The notes beneath the pieces were generated by a model. The model saw nothing but the letters and a program-made list of their open reading frames with translations. It searched no databases and was not told where the DNA came from. This document shows positions 40,890-49,234 of a DNA stretch of 64,000 bases, piece after piece. The stretch spans positions 1 through 64,000 of the forward strand of contig NZ_PYYB01000005.1 of assembly GCF_003044185.1 (NCBI RefSeq). The letters are read 5' to 3'. The position numbers were made by a program, and so were the translations under genes. Origin of the DNA: Paraconexibacter algicola. GTDB taxonomy: Bacteria; Actinomycetota; Thermoleophilia; Solirubrobacterales; Solirubrobacteraceae. The stretch's first letter is position 1. Every line of letters begins with the position of its first letter.

Positions 40890-41689
40890 CCCACCGGGAT
40901 CCGCGGGTTGGCCGACCAGAAGATGAGCGTCCCGGCCATCGAGATGACGGTGACGCCGATGATCGAGACGCCCATCGAGCGGGCGGTGGCGGCGCCGACC
41001 TCGACGGGGCCGCCCCGGACGCCGTAGCCGAAGTACAGCGAGACGAGCAGCACCCACGCAGCGATGACCGTGCCCTTGACCATCGAGTAGACGAGGTCCC
41101 AGCCGTCCTGGAAGGTGAAGAAGAACAGCGACCAGGTGCCGGGGGACACGTCGCCGAAGCGGACGACCGACATGAGGTAGGCGGCGGCGTACGCGGCACC
41201 GATGCTGAGCAGGTAGGCGAAGGGCAGCACGGCGACGCAGGCGAGCAGCCGCGTGACGCCGAGGTAGGCGAGCGAGCGGACGCCCATCGACTCGAGCGCG
41301 TCGATCTCCTCCTGGACGCGCATGGCGCCGAGTTCGGCGACGAAGCCGCAGCCGACCTTGGCGGCGAGGATGTAGCCGAAGACGAACGGGACGACCTCGC
41401 GCAGCGAGCACCAGGTCGAGAAGCCGCCGGCGATCGGGTCGAAGCCGAAGCTGCGCGCCAGCGCGGTGGACTCCAGGCCGCACGAGCCGCCGGCGAGGAA
41501 CGCGACCGCGACGATCACGAGCGTCGAGCCGGTGGCGATCATCGCGGCCTGGCGGGCGGCCTCGGCGAGGTAGCGGCGCACGTCGGGCGTGGCCCGGGCG
41601 AGGGCGCGGGCGAACGACGCGAGCTCGCCGAGCAGCTCGAGCGGGCCGCGGGCGGCGGGGCGCTGGTTGCGGGAGGCGAGGCGGCTCAC
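40886..41689 (-). CDS. yrbE2B: Mce operon 2 permease YrbE-B (MlaE family)
   Basis: A 267-residue MlaE-family permease: ILAAKVGCGFVAELGAMRVQ then EEIDALESMGVRSLAYLGVT is the conserved coupling region, and the end FWSANPRIPVG matches YrbEB C-termini. GTG 41689 is used; the region upstream to 41,800 is low-complexity Thr/Arg/Pro. It heads the contiguous part of operon 2, but its expected YrbEA partner lies 2.9 kb away beyond the chemoreceptor gene, which reads in the opposite direction. Confidence 0.88.
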   Translation of the reverse strand: MSRLASRNQRPAARGPLELLGELASFARALARATPDVRRYLAEAARQAAMIATGSTLVIVAVAFLAGGSCGLESTALARSFGFDPIAGGFSTWCSLREVVPFVFGYILAAKVGCGFVAELGAMRVQEEIDALESMGVRSLAYLGVTRLLACVAVLPFAYLLSIGAAYAAAYLMSVVRFGDVSPGTWSLFFFTFQDGWDLVYSMVKGTVIAAWVLLVSLYFGYGVRGGPVEVGAATARSMGVSIIGVTVISMAGTLIFWSANPRIPVG

Positions 41690-41856
41690 GAGGGACGGGC
41701 GGCCCGGGGTGCGTGCGGCCGGCGCGTGGCGGGTGCGCGCGTCGTGGTCGTGGGGCGGTGCCCACGGGCGGTGGTGGTCCCGGAGGAAGGCGTGGTCATG
41801 CGCGGGGAGCGGCGCCGCGGACCCCTGCCCGGACGCCTAACTCGATAATGCCAGTA

Positions 41857-41873
41857 GAGATTACATGCTTTTG
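41857..41873. promoter_or_regulatory. Shared AT-rich motif, copy upstream of yrbE2B / chemoreceptor
   Basis: AGAGATTACATGCTTTT. The core ATTACATGCTTT (41860-41871) is identical to 45418-45429, and on the minus strand both read GCATGTAAT-N-TCTA. It lies about 170 bp upstream of yrbE2B and about 180 bp upstream of the divergent chemoreceptor gene, so it may be an operator or promoter element for either. Confidence 0.5.
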
Positions 41874-42053
41874 GGTCGAGGGCCGCGTCAGCGGCGCCCC
41901 GGTGGTCGCGATCCGGGCTGTCTCACCCTCAGGTAGAGGGTGAACATGGACGGATGTCCGGGGGCGGACTCCGTAGTTCGCCCCCTGCGGACCGCTCCCC
42001 GGTGGCCGACGACCCCGGGGGACTTCCCCGTTCACGACCAAGGAAAATCGCGC

Positions 42054-44504
42054 ATGTTCTCCTCAGACACGATCGCCGGGCGGCTGCGCCGCGGGTTCGG
42101 TGCCGTCGTGGTGCTGTTCGTTCTCGCCATCGCGGCGACGATCCTCTTCGGCGCCCGCTCGGGCTCGGCGTGGTCCGACGCCGACCGCGCCTCCAGCGCC
42201 CTCTCCTCCGCCCAGACCCAGACCGAGGGGACCCGCCGCCAGATGGCCGCGCAGGCCTCCTACGCCGAGACCGGCGACGCGCGCTACGTCCGCGAGTTCG
42301 AGCGCGGCGTCGCCATGGCCGAGCGCGGCGCCGCCAGCGTCGAGGCGTTCGGCGACCCCGAGGCGACGCGGATCGCCGCGGGCGCCAACAAGGCCGACCA
42401 GGCGCACGACGCCTCCGTGCGGACGGAGCTCTTCCCCGCGGTCCGCGAGCGCGCCGGCATCGCCGCGATCCGCACCGCGTTCGAGAAGGCCGAGCGCATG
42501 GCCGAGCAGGTGCTCGCCGCCGCGGTTCGCACGCAGCAGCGCTTCGAGACGCTGCGCGGGCAGTCGGAGGACTCGGCGCGGTCCGCGAGCCGCACGGCGA
42601 CGATCGCCGGGCTCCTCGCTGCGCTCCTCGCGGTCGCCGTCGCGCTGCTCGTCTCCCGCCGCATCAGCCGTGACGTCAGCTCCGCGGTCGGCGAGGTCCG
42701 CGAGCGGCTCGGCCTCGTCCGCGACCAGGCGGTCGACGGGCTCGCCGAGGGGCTGCGGGCCCTCGAGCGCGGCGACCACGCACACGAGGTCGCCTTCGAC
42801 ATCCCGCCGATCGACTCCGACGCCCGCGACGAGATCGGCGATCTCTGCCGCGCGGTCGACGACATCCGCGCCCGCACGATCGAGTCGGTCGCCGCCTACG
42901 ACGCGCTGCGCGCCGAGCTGGCCGACGCGCTCGGGACGCAGTCCTGCCTCACCGACCTGCGCGCCCGTCTGGAGAGCCTCGACGGGCACTGCCTCACGGC
43001 CCTGGAGGACGGCCTGCAGGCGATGAGCGCCCGCGGCGACCTGACCGTGACGGTGACGCCGGTGACCACGCCGCTGGTCGCCGCCGACGGTGCCGACGTC
43101 GGACGGCTGGCCGAGATCTTCAACGCCATGCTCGCCAAGGCCCAGACCTCGATCGAGGCGTACAACGCGATGCGGGAGGACCTGCGCGTCGCGCTGGGCG
43201 ACCACTCCTGCCTCGCCGACCTGGAGGATCGCCTGGGAAGCCTGAGCACGAACTGCCTGGCGGACCTCGAGGCGGGGCTGCAGGCGATGAGCGGACGGGG
43301 CGACCTCGGGGTCGAGGTCCGCGAGCGCACGACCCGGCTGAGCGCGCAGGAGGGCACCGAGGCAGGCACGCTCGCCGGCATCTTCAACGAGATGCTCGAG
43401 CGCGCGCAGTCGTCGATCGCGGCCTACAACGACATGCGCGAGGACCTCGCCCGCGTGGCGGACACCGCGTCCGCGGTCGCGGCCGGTGACCTGCGGGTGC
43501 AGGTGACGAGCAAGGGCGACGCGGACACGCTCGGCAACGCCTTCGCGGAGATGACCGAGCGGCTCTCGGGCCTCGTCGGCGAGGTCGCCCGGATGGCCTC
43601 CGAGCTGACCGTGGCGTCCCAGACGATGGCCGGCTCCTCCGACGAGACGGGCCGGGCGATCGGCGAGATCGCGACCGCGATCGGCGAGGTCGCGCTCGGC
43701 GCCGAGCGGCAGGTCCGCGCGGTGGAGTCCGCACGCGCGGCGACCGAGGAGATGGCCCGCGCCGGCGAGTCGAGCGCCCGCAGCGCCCAGGAGGCGTCCG
43801 ATGCGGCCGTCGAGGCCCGGCAGGTCGCCGAGCGGGGCGCCCGGACCGTGGTCGAGGCGACCGAGGCGATGACGACGGTGCGCGCGGCGTCGGCCGACGT
43901 CTCGCAGGCGATGGACGGGCTGACCCAGAAGTCCGGCGAGATCGGCGGGATCGTCGACACGATCACCGGGATCGCCGAGCAGACGAACCTGCTCGCGCTG
44001 AACGCCGCGATCGAGGCCGCCCGGGCGGGTGAGCAGGGCCGCGGCTTCGCGGTCGTGGCCGACGAGGTCCGCAAGCTCGCCGAGGAGGCGCAGGACGCCG
44101 CCGCCACGATCGGCTCCCTGATCGAGCAGATCCAGCACGAGACCTCCCGGGCGCGCGAGGTCGTGCTCGACGGGGCGCGGCGCACGGAGGTCGGCGTCGG
44201 GACCGTCGAGGAGGCGCGCGAGAGCTTCGTGGCGATCGGCCGGTCGGTCGAGCACCTGGGGGCGCGCGTGGAGGCGATCACCGACGAGGTGGCGCGCATC
44301 GCCGAGGGCTCGCAGCGGCTGCACACCGACATCGCCGACGTCGCGAGCGTCGCCGAGCAGTCCTCGGCGGGGGCGCAGCAGGTCTCGGCGTCGACCGAGC
44401 AGACGACGGCGTCCGCGCACGAGATCGCGATGGCCGCGCAGCAGCTGGCGGGCCGGGCGGACGCCCTCGAGGCGGTCGTCGGGCGCTTCCAGCTCGCCGC
44501 CTGA
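42054..44504 (+). CDS. Methyl-accepting chemotaxis protein with tandem Cys-containing HAMP-like modules
   Basis: An 816-residue receptor. TM1 is at about 15-35, with a periplasmic helical sensor, and TM2 at about 183-203. A HAMP-like region follows, then two tandem modules of about 88 residues (about 282-455), each with SCL..L...L..L...CL..L..GLQAMS.RGDL. After these come a further HAMP ([11 protein letters not shown]) and the MCP signalling domain with its hairpin tip [20 protein letters not shown] and [20 protein letters not shown]. It would signal to CheA/CheW, none of which is in the window. ATG 42054 has AAGGAAAA as ribosome site. It lies between the two parts of mce operon 2 on the opposite strand. 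Confidence 0.9.
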   Translation: MFSSDTIAGRLRRGFGAVVVLFVLAIAATILFGARSGSAWSDADRASSALSSAQTQTEGTRRQMAAQASYAETGDARYVREFERGVAMAERGAASVEAFGDPEATRIAAGANKADQAHDASVRTELFPAVRERAGIAAIRTAFEKAERMAEQVLAAAVRTQQRFETLRGQSEDSARSASRTATIAGLLAALLAVAVALLVSRRISRDVSSAVGEVRERLGLVRDQAVDGLAEGLRALERGDHAHEVAFDIPPIDSDARDEIGDLCRAVDDIRARTIESVAAYDALRAELADALGTQSCLTDLRARLESLDGHCLTALEDGLQAMSARGDLTVTVTPVTTPLVAADGADVGRLAEIFNAMLAKAQTSIEAYNAMREDLRVALGDHSCLADLEDRLGSLSTNCLADLEAGLQAMSGRGDLGVEVRERTTRLSAQEGTEAGTLAGIFNEMLERAQSSIAAYNDMREDLARVADTASAVAAGDLRVQVTSKGDADTLGNAFAEMTERLSGLVGEVARMASELTVASQTMAGSSDETGRAIGEIATAIGEVALGAERQVRAVESARAATEEMARAGESSARSAQEASDAAVEARQVAERGARTVVEATEAMTTVRAASADVSQAMDGLTQKSGEIGGIVDTITGIAEQTNLLALNAAIEAARAGEQGRGFAVVADEVRKLAEEAQDAAATIGSLIEQIQHETSRAREVVLDGARRTEVGVGTVEEARESFVAIGRSVEHLGARVEAITDEVARIAEGSQRLHTDIADVASVAEQSSAGAQQVSASTEQTTASAHEIAMAAQQLAGRADALEAVVGRFQLAA

Positions 44505-44543
44505 CCCGGCGGTCGGCGTGGTCCGCCGGGTCGCCGTGGCGGC

Positions 44544-45365
44544 TCAGCGGAACACGCCGACCTCGGGGAACTCCGCGAGGAACCACTGCGTGTACAGGAG
44601 GTTCACGAGGAAGATCGCCACGACCGATCCGACGACCGCGTCGTTGACGGCGCGGCCGACGCCCGCGGCGCCACCGGAGGCGGTCAGCCCGCGGTAGCTG
44701 CAGATGACGCCGATGAGGACGCCGAAGAGCCCGACCTTCAGCACGCTGGCGGCGAGGTCGAGGAACGTGGCGTTGGCGAAGAAGCTCGTGACGAACCCGC
44801 CGGTGGTGCCGCCGAGGACGCCGACCGCGGCGACATAGCCGCCGAGCACGCCGCACAGCAGCGCGAGCACGTCCAGCAGCATCATCATCAGCGCGAGGGC
44901 GAGGATGCGCGGGGCGACGATCGACGCGATCGGATCGACGCCGAGGGTGCGCAACGCGTCGAGCTCGCCGCGTACGCGACGGGCGCCGAGCTCGGCGGTG
45001 ATGGTGGTGCCGACGACACCGGCGACGACGGTCGCGGTGACGAACGTCCCGAACTCGCGGACGATGGCGACGACCATGAAGCCGCCGGCCCGGTCGATCG
45101 AGCCGAAGGTGACGAGGAAGTTGCCGGCCTGCAGGCCCGGGCCGCCGAAGCCCCAGGCGGCCACGCTGATGGCGATCGGCAGCGCGGCGACGCGCAGGAT
45201 GAAGATGCTGTGCAGGACGAACTCGGTTCGCCAGGTGGGGAAGCGCGCGGGCGAGGCGAGGACGCGCACGCTGGCGGCGAGCAGGGCGAGCATGCCGCCG
45301 AGGCGCTCGAGGCGCGGGCGCGCGGGGCCGGTGGCGGCGCTGAGGATCGCGAGGGGGGAGGTCAC
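44544..45365 (-). CDS. yrbE2A: YrbE-A-type MlaE permease, detached from mce operon 2
   Basis: A 273-residue MlaE-family permease: TVVAGVVGTTITAELGARRV then RGELDALRTLGVDPIASIVA is the conserved coupling segment, and the end FLAEFPEVGVFR is like YrbE1A of operon 1. The start is set at GTG 45365; an ATG at 45419 is in frame but lies inside the AT-rich motif that looks like promoter DNA. It is convergent with the chemoreceptor (39-bp gap). Operon 2 otherwise lacks a YrbEA, so this is the likely missing subunit. Confidence 0.85.
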   Translation of the reverse strand: MTSPLAILSAATGPARPRLERLGGMLALLAASVRVLASPARFPTWRTEFVLHSIFILRVAALPIAISVAAWGFGGPGLQAGNFLVTFGSIDRAGGFMVVAIVREFGTFVTATVVAGVVGTTITAELGARRVRGELDALRTLGVDPIASIVAPRILALALMMMLLDVLALLCGVLGGYVAAVGVLGGTTGGFVTSFFANATFLDLAASVLKVGLFGVLIGVICSYRGLTASGGAAGVGRAVNDAVVGSVVAIFLVNLLYTQWFLAEFPEVGVFR

Positions 45366-45413
45366 GGTGTGGTGTGCCGGACCACCCGTTCGAGCAATCC
45401 CAACAAATGAGAT

Positions 45414-45430
45414 AGACATTACATGCTTTG
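45414..45430. promoter_or_regulatory. Shared AT-rich motif, copy upstream of yrbE2A / sulfur genes
   Basis: AGAC-ATTACATGCTTT-G. The 12-bp core (45418-45429) is identical to 41860-41871. It lies about 53 bp upstream of the yrbE2A start on one side and about 195 bp before the GATase-metY-metX genes on the other. Immediately after it comes TTTGTGCTACGGT, which resembles the promoter in front of the tRNA-Cys gene (TTTGTGCTAGGCT). Confidence 0.5.
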
Positions 45431-45625
45431 TGCTACGGTGGTCTCGTGCCGGCTCCCACCGACACCTCGCTCACGATCGGGACCCGCCCCGCCCTCCCGG
45501 GCGCGGCGCGATGTCCCGCGCCGTCGCGGCTCCCCGCCGCCTGACCGGCCCCACGCCGGACCGACACGGCGCCCACGCGCGCCGCCCGCCCCCGTCGCCC
45601 GCTCCCCGGAAGGACACCGCGTCCC

Positions 45626-46345
45626 GTGAGACCCCCTGCCTCGATCCTCGTCGTCCAGCACGACGACCGCCTGCCGCCCGGCCTCCTGGGCGAGTGGGCG
45701 CCCGACCGCGACGTCGCCCTGCACGTCGTGCGCGCCGACCGCGGCGAGCTCGCCGCCGTCGACCCGTCCCGCCACGACGCCGCGGTCGTGCTCGGCGCCG
45801 ACGCCTCGGCGGCCGACCTGCACGTCCCGTGGGTGCGACAGGAGCTCGCCTGGCTCGCCGCCGCCGCGCCGCGGCTGCCGCTGCTGGGCATCGCCTACGG
45901 CTCCCAGGCGCTCGCCGTCGCCCTCGGGGGCCGCACCCGCCGCGCCGCGACGCCCTGGATCACCTGGGGCGTCGGCGTCACCGGTGCCGACGCCCCGATC
46001 CCGGCCGGGGCGTGGCTGTGCTGGCAGCACGAGCTCGTCGTGCCGCCGCCGGGCGCGACGATCCGCGCGCGCGGCCTGCGCGGCACGCTCGCCTACACGC
46101 ACGGCCGCCACCTCGGCGTCCAGTTCCACCCGGAGGTCCTGCCGTGGATGGTCGACTGGTGGCTGCACCCCGAGCACGGTCGCCCCGGCGCTCCCGGGCC
46201 GCGCGCCGGCGTCCTGCGCGCCCTCACCCGCGAGCGCGCCGCCGCCAGCGCGACCGCCGGCCGCACGCTCTTCGACCTCCTCCTGGCCCGCGCCGGACGC
46301 GGACCCGCCCCCCGACCCCTCACCCCGAAGGAGCCCCATGTCTGA
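45626..46345 (+). CDS. Class I glutamine-amidotransferase-like protein without the catalytic Cys
   Basis: A 239-residue GATase1-fold protein. The nucleophile elbow, normally G-x-C-x-G, reads [10 protein letters not shown], so the catalytic cysteine is Ala90. His168 and Glu170 of the triad remain in GVQFHPEV. It therefore should not hydrolyse glutamine; it may bind a ligand or regulate. The start is GTG 45626 after a roughly 190-base GC-rich leader in which I recognise no riboswitch. It overlaps metY by 8 bp, which ties it to sulfur-amino-acid synthesis. Confidence 0.75.
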   Translation: MRPPASILVVQHDDRLPPGLLGEWAPDRDVALHVVRADRGELAAVDPSRHDAAVVLGADASAADLHVPWVRQELAWLAAAAPRLPLLGIAYGSQALAVALGGRTRRAATPWITWGVGVTGADAPIPAGAWLCWQHELVVPPPGATIRARGLRGTLAYTHGRHLGVQFHPEVLPWMVDWWLHPEHGRPGAPGPRAGVLRALTRERAAASATAGRTLFDLLLARAGRGPAPRPLTPKEPHV

Positions 46346-47645
46346 TCCCGCCGCCCTGCGTCCCGAGACCGTCGCCCTCCACGGCGGCCAGTCGCCCGAC
46401 CCGGCCACCAACGCCCGGGCCGTCCCGATCTACCAGACCTCGTCGTTCGTGTTCGACGACACCGACCATGCCGCCGACCTCTTCGCGCTGAAGACGCCGG
46501 GGAACATCTACTCGCGGATCATGAACCCGACCTGGGACGTGCTCGAGCAGCGCCTGGCCCAGCTCGAGGGCGGCGTCGGCGCGGTCGTCACCGCCTCCGG
46601 TCAGGCGGCCGTGACCTACAGCGTCCTGAACATCGCGCGGGCCGGCGACAACATCGTCTCGGTCTCCCAGCTCTACGGCGGGACGTACAACCTCTTCGCC
46701 CACACGCTGCCGCAGTACGGCATCGAGGTGCGCTGGGTCGACGCCGACGACCCGGCCTCGCTGGCGCAGCACGTCGACGAGCGCACCCGCCTGGTGTTCG
46801 GCGAGACGATCGGCAACCCGCGGCTCAACGTCCTGGACGTGCCCGCGTGGGCGCAGGCGGCGCACGAGCACGGCCTGCCGCTGATCGTCGACAACACCGT
46901 CGCGACGCCGATCGGCGCGCGCGTGCTGGACCTCGGCGCCGACGTCGCGGTCCACTCGCTGACGAAGTTCATCGGCGGCCACGGCACGTCGATCGGCGGC
47001 GCGGTCGTCGACGCCGGGCGCTTCGACTGGGTCGCCCACGGCGCCCGCTTCCCCGGCCTCACCCAGCCCGACCCCAGCTACCACGGCGTGGTCTGGTCCG
47101 ACGCGCTGGGCCCGGCCGCCTACATCGGCCGCGTGCGCACGGTCCTGCTGCGCAACACCGGGGCGGCGCTGTCGCCGTTCAACGCGTTCCTGTTCCTGCA
47201 GGGCATCGAGACGCTGCCGCTGCGGATCGAGCGCCACAACGCCAACGCGCTGGCGATCGCCCGCTGGCTGAAGGAGCACCCGGCGGTCGCGTGGGTGTTC
47301 TACCCGGGCCTCGAGGACGACCCGAACCACGAGGTCGCGGGTCGCGTGCTGCGCGGTGGCCACGGGGCCCTCGTGACCTTCGGGGTGGAGGGCGGCCACG
47401 ACGCGGGCCGCACCTTCATCGAGTCGCTCGGGCTGTTCAGCCACCTGGCGAACATCGGCGACGCGAAGTCGCTGGCGATCCACAACGCCTCGACCACGCA
47501 CTCGCAGCTCTCCGAGGAGGAGCTCGCCGCCGCGGGCGTCACGCAGGACACGGTGCGCCTGTCGGTCGGCATCGAGCACGTCGAGGACCTCATCGCCGAC
47601 CTCGACCAGGCGCTGGCCGCCGCGCGGCAGCCCGCGCACGCCTGA
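46338..47645 (+). CDS. metY: O-acetylhomoserine sulfhydrylase (PLP, Cys/Met metabolism family)
   Basis: A 435-residue Cys_Met_Meta_PP enzyme: [20 protein letters not shown] at the start, [34 protein letters not shown] for cofactor binding, [10 protein letters not shown], and the PLP lysine in [16 protein letters not shown]. The length and the insert near residues 225-260 match O-acetylhomoserine aminocarboxypropyltransferases rather than the shorter cystathionine enzymes. It makes homocysteine from O-acetylhomoserine and sulfide. ATG 46338 has GGAG upstream. metX follows after 15 bp, completing the direct sulfhydrylation route. Confidence 0.93.
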   Translation: MSDPAALRPETVALHGGQSPDPATNARAVPIYQTSSFVFDDTDHAADLFALKTPGNIYSRIMNPTWDVLEQRLAQLEGGVGAVVTASGQAAVTYSVLNIARAGDNIVSVSQLYGGTYNLFAHTLPQYGIEVRWVDADDPASLAQHVDERTRLVFGETIGNPRLNVLDVPAWAQAAHEHGLPLIVDNTVATPIGARVLDLGADVAVHSLTKFIGGHGTSIGGAVVDAGRFDWVAHGARFPGLTQPDPSYHGVVWSDALGPAAYIGRVRTVLLRNTGAALSPFNAFLFLQGIETLPLRIERHNANALAIARWLKEHPAVAWVFYPGLEDDPNHEVAGRVLRGGHGALVTFGVEGGHDAGRTFIESLGLFSHLANIGDAKSLAIHNASTTHSQLSEEELAAAGVTQDTVRLSVGIEHVEDLIADLDQALAAARQPAHA

Positions 47646-47660
47646 CCCGGGACCGGGGCC

Positions 47661-48746
47661 GTGGGCTCAGCGCTCACCGCGACCCGGCGGGTCGTCCTCT
47701 TCACCGAGGACGACCCGCTGGTGCTCGCCTGCGGGCGCCGGCTGGCGCCGGTGGAGGTCGCCTACGAGACGCACGGACCGCTGGCGCAGGACCGCTCCAA
47801 CGCGGTGCTCGTCTGCCACGCCCTGACCGGGGACGCCCACGCGGTCGCCCCGGACGGCTGGTGGCGCGAGCACGTCGGGCCCGGGCTGGCGATCGACACC
47901 GAGCGCTTCCACGTCATCACGCCGAACCTCCTGGGCGGCTGCGCCGGGACGACGGGGCCGTCGTCGACGGACCCGCGCACGGGGCGCCCGTACGGCCTGG
48001 ACTTCCCGCCGCTGACCGTCGGGGATCTCGTCGCGGTGCACCTGCGCCTGCTCGACCACCTGGGGATCGACCGGCTGCACGCGGCCGTCGGCGGCTCGCT
48101 CGGCGGGATGCAGGTGCTCGAGCTGCTGCTGGAGCACCCGCGGCGCCTGGCGCGCGCCCTGCTCGTGGCGACGACCGCGCGGCTGACGGCGCAGAACGTC
48201 GCGCTCTCCGCGGTGGCGCGCGCGGCGATCCTCGCGGACCCGGCGTTCGGCGCGGGACGGCCCACGCGCGACCCCGACGTCGGGATGGGGGTGGCGCGAC
48301 GGCTGGGGCACGTGACCTACCTCTCCGAGCAGGGCCTGGAGGCCCGGTTCGGGGAGCACCGTCGTGCGGCCGCGCCCGACCCGGACGCGCGCGCCTGGCT
48401 CGCGACGCGGCACCCGGTGGAGCGGTACCTCGACCGGCAGGCGGCGGCGTTCGTCGCGCGCTTCGACCCGTGGAGCTACCTGTACCTGTCGCGGCTGATG
48501 GACGACCTCGACCCGTTCGGGGCGAGGCCGCGGGTGGTGTCGCCGCAGGTGCAGTGCACGGTGCTGAGCTTCTCCTCGGACTGGCGCTTCGGCCCCGACC
48601 ACGCCCGGCGGCTGGCCGCGGCGCTGCGGGCCGGCGGGGGACGGGTGCGCCGCGAGCTGGTGCTCGACAGCGACCACGGCCACGACGCCTTCCTGTTCGA
48701 CGTCCCGGGGTACGCGCGGGAGCTCGCGGACGCACTCGACGCCTAA
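47661..48746 (+). CDS. metX: Homoserine O-acyltransferase
   Basis: A 361-residue alpha/beta hydrolase of the MetX family: VLVCHALTGDAHAVAPDGWW, DTERFHVITPNLLGGCAGTT GPSS, the nucleophile in AVGGSLGGMQVLE, the Asp in FSSDWRFGP and the His in SDHGHDAFL. It acylates homoserine with acetyl- or succinyl-CoA. The acyl donor is not decided here, although pairing with metY favours O-acetylhomoserine. GTG 47661 is used. It is the last gene of the metY-metX unit; the tRNA-Cys promoter begins 13 bp after its stop. Confidence 0.92.
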   Translation: MGSALTATRRVVLFTEDDPLVLACGRRLAPVEVAYETHGPLAQDRSNAVLVCHALTGDAHAVAPDGWWREHVGPGLAIDTERFHVITPNLLGGCAGTTGPSSTDPRTGRPYGLDFPPLTVGDLVAVHLRLLDHLGIDRLHAAVGGSLGGMQVLELLLEHPRRLARALLVATTARLTAQNVALSAVARAAILADPAFGAGRPTRDPDVGMGVARRLGHVTYLSEQGLEARFGEHRRAAAPDPDARAWLATRHPVERYLDRQAAAFVARFDPWSYLYLSRLMDDLDPFGARPRVVSPQVQCTVLSFSSDWRFGPDHARRLAAALRAGGGRVRRELVLDSDHGHDAFLFDVPGYARELADALDA

Positions 48747-48758
48747 AGCCTATAAAGT

Positions 48759-48788
48759 TTGTCGAGATTATTGAGTTTGTGCTAGGCT
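48759..48788 (+). promoter_or_regulatory. Promoter of the tRNA-Cys transcript
   Basis: TTGTCG (48759-48764), an 18-base AT-rich spacer containing GATTATTGAGTTTG, then TAGGCT (48783-48788). It is an isolated AT-rich island directly after the metX stop and about 150 bp before the tRNA. Confidence 0.6.
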
Positions 48789-48887
48789 GACCGGGCCGTG
48801 ACCAGCGGGGGCACGTCCGGGACTGGCGTGCCGTGACCCTGCAGGGGTGTTCGGACGTCGTGTCGTTCCTGCGCGACGCCCGGCCCG

Positions 48888-48922
48888 GGTGGTGCGGCGG
48901 TCGAGGGGACCGTCGCACCACC
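48888..48922 (+). ncRNA. 15-bp hairpin in the leader of the tRNA-Cys transcript
   Basis: GGTGGTGCGGCGGTC pairs with GACCGTCGCACCACC around the loop GAGGG, with one G-T wobble. It ends 13 bases before the 5' end of the tRNA. It could be an RNase-processing signal or an attenuator. There is no T-run, so it need not stop transcription. Confidence 0.5.
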
Positions 48923-48935
48923 GACTCCTGCACCT

Positions 48936-49005
48936 CGCCCGGAGGCCATCGGGGCACAGCGGTCTGCAACACCGCGATCCGTGGGTTCGACTCCCACCCG
49001 GGCGT
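48936..49005 (+). tRNA. tRNA-Cys (GCA) with a shortened D-arm
   Basis: The cloverleaf is clear outside the D-arm. The acceptor stem is CGCCCGG/CCGGGCG (7 bp) and the anticodon stem GCGGT/ACCGC with loop CTGCAAC (anticodon GCA at 48966-48968). The variable loop is GATCC, the T-stem GTGGG/CCCAC with loop TTCGACT, and position 73 is T, the discriminator typical of tRNA-Cys. The D-region is only 16 bases between acceptor and anticodon stems and can form at best a 3-bp GCC/GGC stem with a 5-base loop. Position 8 is A rather than T, and the first pair is C-G instead of the common G-C. CCA is not encoded. Whether it is the cell's main tRNA-Cys or an extra variant cannot be told here. Confidence 0.7.
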
Positions 49006-49064
49006 TCCGCGCCATCCCACCAGGGAGGGGACGCGGCGGTTCTCCGCCAACGGCCCCGACCGCG

Positions 49065-49089
49065 GACCCTCGACCATGGGTCGAGGGTC
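49065..49089 (+). terminator. Hairpin downstream of tRNA-Cys
   Basis: A perfect 11-bp stem GACCCTCGACC / GGTCGAGGGTC with loop ATG, 60 bases after the tRNA. It is probably a transcription terminator or 3' processing site. The arm sequence is partly repeated at 49151-49177. Confidence 0.5.
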
Positions 49090-49150
49090 GCTGCGACGGT
49101 CACGCGGCCAACAACGGTCGGTGATCTCGGGGTCGTCGGCCGCCCCGCGA

Positions 49151-49177
49151 CGACCCTCGACCCAGGCTCGAGGGTCG
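49151..49177. terminator. Second GACCCTCGA hairpin before the NYN gene
   Basis: A 10-bp stem CGACCCTCGA / TCGAGGGTCG with loop CCCAGGC. Its arm is the same GACCCTCGA as in the hairpin at 49065. The two hairpins bracket a 60-base spacer with nothing recognisable in it. Confidence 0.45.
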
Positions 49178-49234
49178 GGTCCGGGCGGCGTCCAGGTCGA
49201 CAGAACCCCGGGACCGGCCCGCTAGGCTGGGGGC

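Noticed and set aside
41686-41799. A 37-residue minus-strand ORF (MTTPSSGTTTARG...) whose stop overlaps the yrbE2B GTG.
   Set aside because: No ribosome site, low-complexity Thr/Arg/Pro sequence, and GTGA overlaps arise often by chance in this genome. It could be a leader peptide but the support is too thin.
41940-42053. An N-terminal extension of the chemoreceptor starting at 41940.
   Set aside because: The extension has no membrane or receptor character. The ATG at 42054 has a good ribosome site and starts just before the first transmembrane helix.
45366-45419. An ATG at 45419 as the yrbE2A start.
   Set aside because: It lies inside the AT-rich motif shared with 41,860, which looks like promoter or operator DNA; GTG 45365 is closer to family length.
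45441-45625. A SAM-type riboswitch in the leader of the GATase-metY-metX genes.
   Set aside because: The leader is long and GC-rich, but I could not match it to a SAM riboswitch core, so none is claimed.
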